The notes beneath the pieces were generated by a model. The model did not search any database. It saw only the letters and a list, made by a program, of their open reading frames with translations, and had not been told where the DNA came from. Shown piece by piece: positions 4,275 to 5,964 of a DNA stretch of 5,964 nt (within the stretch, counting starts at the first letter, position 1; each line of letters starts with the position of its first letter). This stretch comes from Chloroflexota bacterium (GTDB taxonomy: Bacteria; Chloroflexota; Anaerolineae; Anaerolineales; Villigracilaceae), in the NCBI GenBank assembly GCA_021823555.1, contig JAKANW010000208.1, forward strand, positions 1-5,964. Reading direction: 5' to 3'. The position numbers and the translations under genes are program-made.

Positions 4275-5533
4275 CATTCCCTGAAACTGAAGTTCTGACC
4301 AACCTGGTCGCACGCGTCTTTCGCATTGAAGATCTGACCGCGGGCGACCCGCGCCAATTTATTGTCCGGTATCGCGGCCGGTTGATTATGGATGACTCCG
4401 TGGCCGCGTATGACCAGTTGAGCGACTCGCTCCTTCCATACGGGATTACGCCCCTGTTCCGCCTCGAAAAGGACGGCGGACAAGTCATCCTGCTGGCGCC
4501 GCGTCGCCCCGACCCGAAGCCTGCGCGCGTTTCGATCAATATTATCCTGTTCATCCTGACCGTCTTCAGCGTCTTGTTGGCAGGCGTTCCAACGAACGCG
4601 TCCATGCCAAATGATCTGTGGGGACAGGTGCTGTTCCTGGTCAAGAATATCTTCACAGGCTGGCCGTTCGCTCTCAGCCTGCTGGGAATTTTGTTGGCGC
4701 ATGAGTTCGGGCATTATCTGATGAGCCGCCATCACAAGACGGCTGCCACGCTGCCTTACTTTATTCCACTGCCATTCAGCCCGTTGGGAACGATGGGCGC
4801 AGCCATCCTGATGCAGGGCACACCTAAAAACAAGCGCGTCCTGTTTGATATTGGCGTGGCTGGCCCTTTGGCAGGACTGGTGGTAGCCATTCCCGTTCTA
4901 TTCCTGGGGCTGTCGCTCTCCAAAACGGAAAAGGTGGTTGATTTCGTTTACCCCGCTGTCCAACCCGGCCAGCAGACGTATTGCGCGAACCCATCCTTTT
5001 TCAAAGATGGCAGTTACACCTGTCCACAGGATAGTTTCATCGAGGGCAATTCCCTGCTTTATCTTGGCATGAAATATCTCAGATTCGGCCAATTATTGCC
5101 CGCGCCGGCCAGTTATAACGGGCAATCTCCTTTGACCTACTGGCTGCATTATTTCTTCACTGGCCTGCCCATTCCCCTTGGCGGAAAGGATGTGATGATT
5201 GACCCGGTCGCGTTTGCAGGCTGGGCCGGGCTGCTGGTCACTGCGCTGAACCTGATTCCGGCTGGCACACTGGACGGTGGACACGTTATCTACGGGTTGT
5301 TCGGGGAAAAGGCCAGCAAGGCTTTCCCCTTCATCCTGTTGTTGCTGGGATTGTTTGGCTTTTTCTGGTCCGGCTGGTGGTTGTGGGCCGTGTTGCTTTT
5401 GTGGTTGGGACGCGTCCATGCCGAGCCGCTCGACCAAATTACGCAGCTTGACCCACCGCGTCGCACCCTGGCGCTGGTGGTGCTGATCCTGTTCGTGCTG
5501 GTTTTCAGTCCTGTGCCCTTCGTCGCGTTTTAG
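4271..5533 (+). CDS. M50 site-2 protease family membrane metalloprotease
   Basis: A 420-residue intramembrane zinc metalloprotease. Residues 1-85 form a soluble N-terminal region, followed by several membrane segments at about 87-106, 128-147, 192-215, 313-334, 352-382 and 399-418, with a weaker one near 163-181. The catalytic HEFGH motif is at 144-148 (zinc ligands H144 and H148, catalytic E145). The third ligand motif NLIPAGTLDGG (327-337) supplies D335. Organisation with an N-terminal soluble domain and HEFGHYLMSRHHK resembles the EGY-like branch of M50. A long loop (about 217-312) between the catalytic halves carries the protein's only two cysteines, C238 and C251. Substrate is unknown; M50 enzymes often release membrane-bound regulators. 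ATG at 4271 is preceded by AGGTG, and an in-frame TAA at 4256 rules out an earlier start. The following lipoprotein gene starts 3 bases after the stop, suggesting an operon. Confidence 0.95.
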   Translation: MTFPETEVLTNLVARVFRIEDLTAGDPRQFIVRYRGRLIMDDSVAAYDQLSDSLLPYGITPLFRLEKDGGQVILLAPRRPDPKPARVSINIILFILTVFSVLLAGVPTNASMPNDLWGQVLFLVKNIFTGWPFALSLLGILLAHEFGHYLMSRHHKTAATLPYFIPLPFSPLGTMGAAILMQGTPKNKRVLFDIGVAGPLAGLVVAIPVLFLGLSLSKTEKVVDFVYPAVQPGQQTYCANPSFFKDGSYTCPQDSFIEGNSLLYLGMKYLRFGQLLPAPASYNGQSPLTYWLHYFFTGLPIPLGGKDVMIDPVAFAGWAGLLVTALNLIPAGTLDGGHVIYGLFGEKASKAFPFILLLLGLFGFFWSGWWLWAVLLLWLGRVHAEPLDQITQLDPPRRTLALVVLILFVLVFSPVPFVAF

Positions 5534-5536
5534 CGA

Positions 5537-5964
5537 ATGAAGCGAACCATCTCGTCTCTTTTCGCGCTGGCGCTGCTCCTGGCGGCTTGCGCGCCATCCG
5601 TCACGCGAACACCTGTCGCCGCGCAGGTAGCCACAAAAACGCCTCAGGCTACGTTCACACCTTTCGCAACGGCGACCAGCTCCGGGGTCACGGTGGATGC
5701 GCTGCGTGGCGTCGAATTGAAAGTCTGGCATCCATGGTTCGGCGTTGAGGCCAGTCTGTTCGGGACGATGGTCGCAGAGTTCAACAGCCAGAACCAGTGG
5801 GGCATCAAGGTAGCGCCGACCAGCCAGGTTAATTACAGCAATCTGTTTGATACCGTGAACGCGGCATTGCCGACTCCCGACCGCCCTGACGTGGTGATTG
5901 CCCTGCCCGAACAGGCGCGTGCCTGGGATGCGAACGAGGTTGTAGCCGATCTAACGTCTTACCT
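5537..5964 (+). CDS. Lipoprotein, probable ABC solute-binding protein, 3' end outside window
   Basis: 142 codons are visible before the right edge, with no stop. The N-terminus is a lipoprotein signal: basic MKR, a hydrophobic core, and lipobox LAAC with Cys18 as the lipidation site. A Thr/Pro/Ala-rich linker follows (about 19-50). From about residue 52, LRGVELKVWHPWFG, then FNSQNQWGIKV, PDVVIALPEQ and VVADLTSYL follow the pattern of the extracellular solute-binding family 1 N-lobe, which binds sugars or similar ligands for ABC importers. No transporter permease is visible, so ligand and partner are unknown, and a stand-alone lipoprotein with this fold is possible. The start lies 3 bases after the protease stop, with no strong Shine-Dalgarno sequence, so translation is likely coupled. 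Confidence 0.88.
   Translation, partial: MKRTISSLFALALLLAACAPSVTRTPVAAQVATKTPQATFTPFATATSSGVTVDALRGVELKVWHPWFGVEASLFGTMVAEFNSQNQWGIKVAPTSQVNYSNLFDTVNAALPTPDRPDVVIALPEQARAWDANEVVADLTSY

Noticed and set aside
3989..4735. Minus-strand 248-codon frame across tRNA-Sec and the start of the M50 gene
   Set aside because: It is antisense to a structured RNA and to a supported protease gene. Its Gln/Asp/Arg-rich composition and lack of a domain mark it as a shadow.
5093..5731. Minus-strand 212-codon frame opposite the M50 C-terminus and the lipoprotein start
   Set aside because: It is extremely rich in Gln and Arg, with no motif, and covers two well-supported genes on the other strand.

Overview
The window looks like chromosome from a Chloroflexota bacterium, probably Anaerolineae. 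This is an inference from three things: a DnaD-domain protein and a DnaC/DnaI-type loader encoded beside dnaB, a DUF151 bifunctional-nuclease gene at the head of that cluster, and a lipoprotein with a Thr/Pro/Ala-rich linker. No 16S gene or other marker is present to prove it. There is no sign of a transposase, integrase, CRISPR array or phage module. Most of the content is core housekeeping sequence with a few unusual non-coding details.

Left half (1-3440, all minus strand): a replication-initiation cluster. In transcription order it holds a DUF151 protein (3440-2865), the replicative helicase DnaB (2855-1482), a DnaD-domain primosome protein (1416-781), and a DnaC/DnaI-like AAA+ loader (866 to beyond the left edge). 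DUF151 and dnaB are 9 bases apart, and the loader start overlaps the end of the dnaD-like gene by 86 bases. The one break is a 65-base gap between dnaB and the dnaD-like gene. It contains a near-perfect 14-base inverted repeat whose right arm includes the dnaB stop codon. A sigma-70-like promoter in front of the DUF151 gene could drive the whole cluster. Helicase, DnaD-type protein and AAA+ loader would work together to place DnaB on DNA at the origin or at restarting forks.

Middle (3441-4270): a compact divergent promoter region, then tRNA-Pro(GGG) with its own promoter and a strong intrinsic terminator. Next come a small DUF4190-like membrane protein and a selenocysteine tRNA (anticodon TCA, 8-bp acceptor stem, 6-bp D stem, long variable arm). 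The Sec tRNA has a well-spaced promoter that would start transcription almost at the first base of the tRNA. Between it and the next gene are a 13-bp stem-loop and a possible 17-codon leader ORF whose stop overlaps the next start.

Right half (4271-5964, plus strand): a 420-residue polytopic M50 site-2-type metalloprotease with HEFGH and a downstream NxxPxxxxDGG motif. Three bases after its stop begins a lipoprotein that resembles the N-terminus of an ABC-transporter solute-binding protein and is cut by the window edge. No intergenic stretch exceeds about 100 bases.
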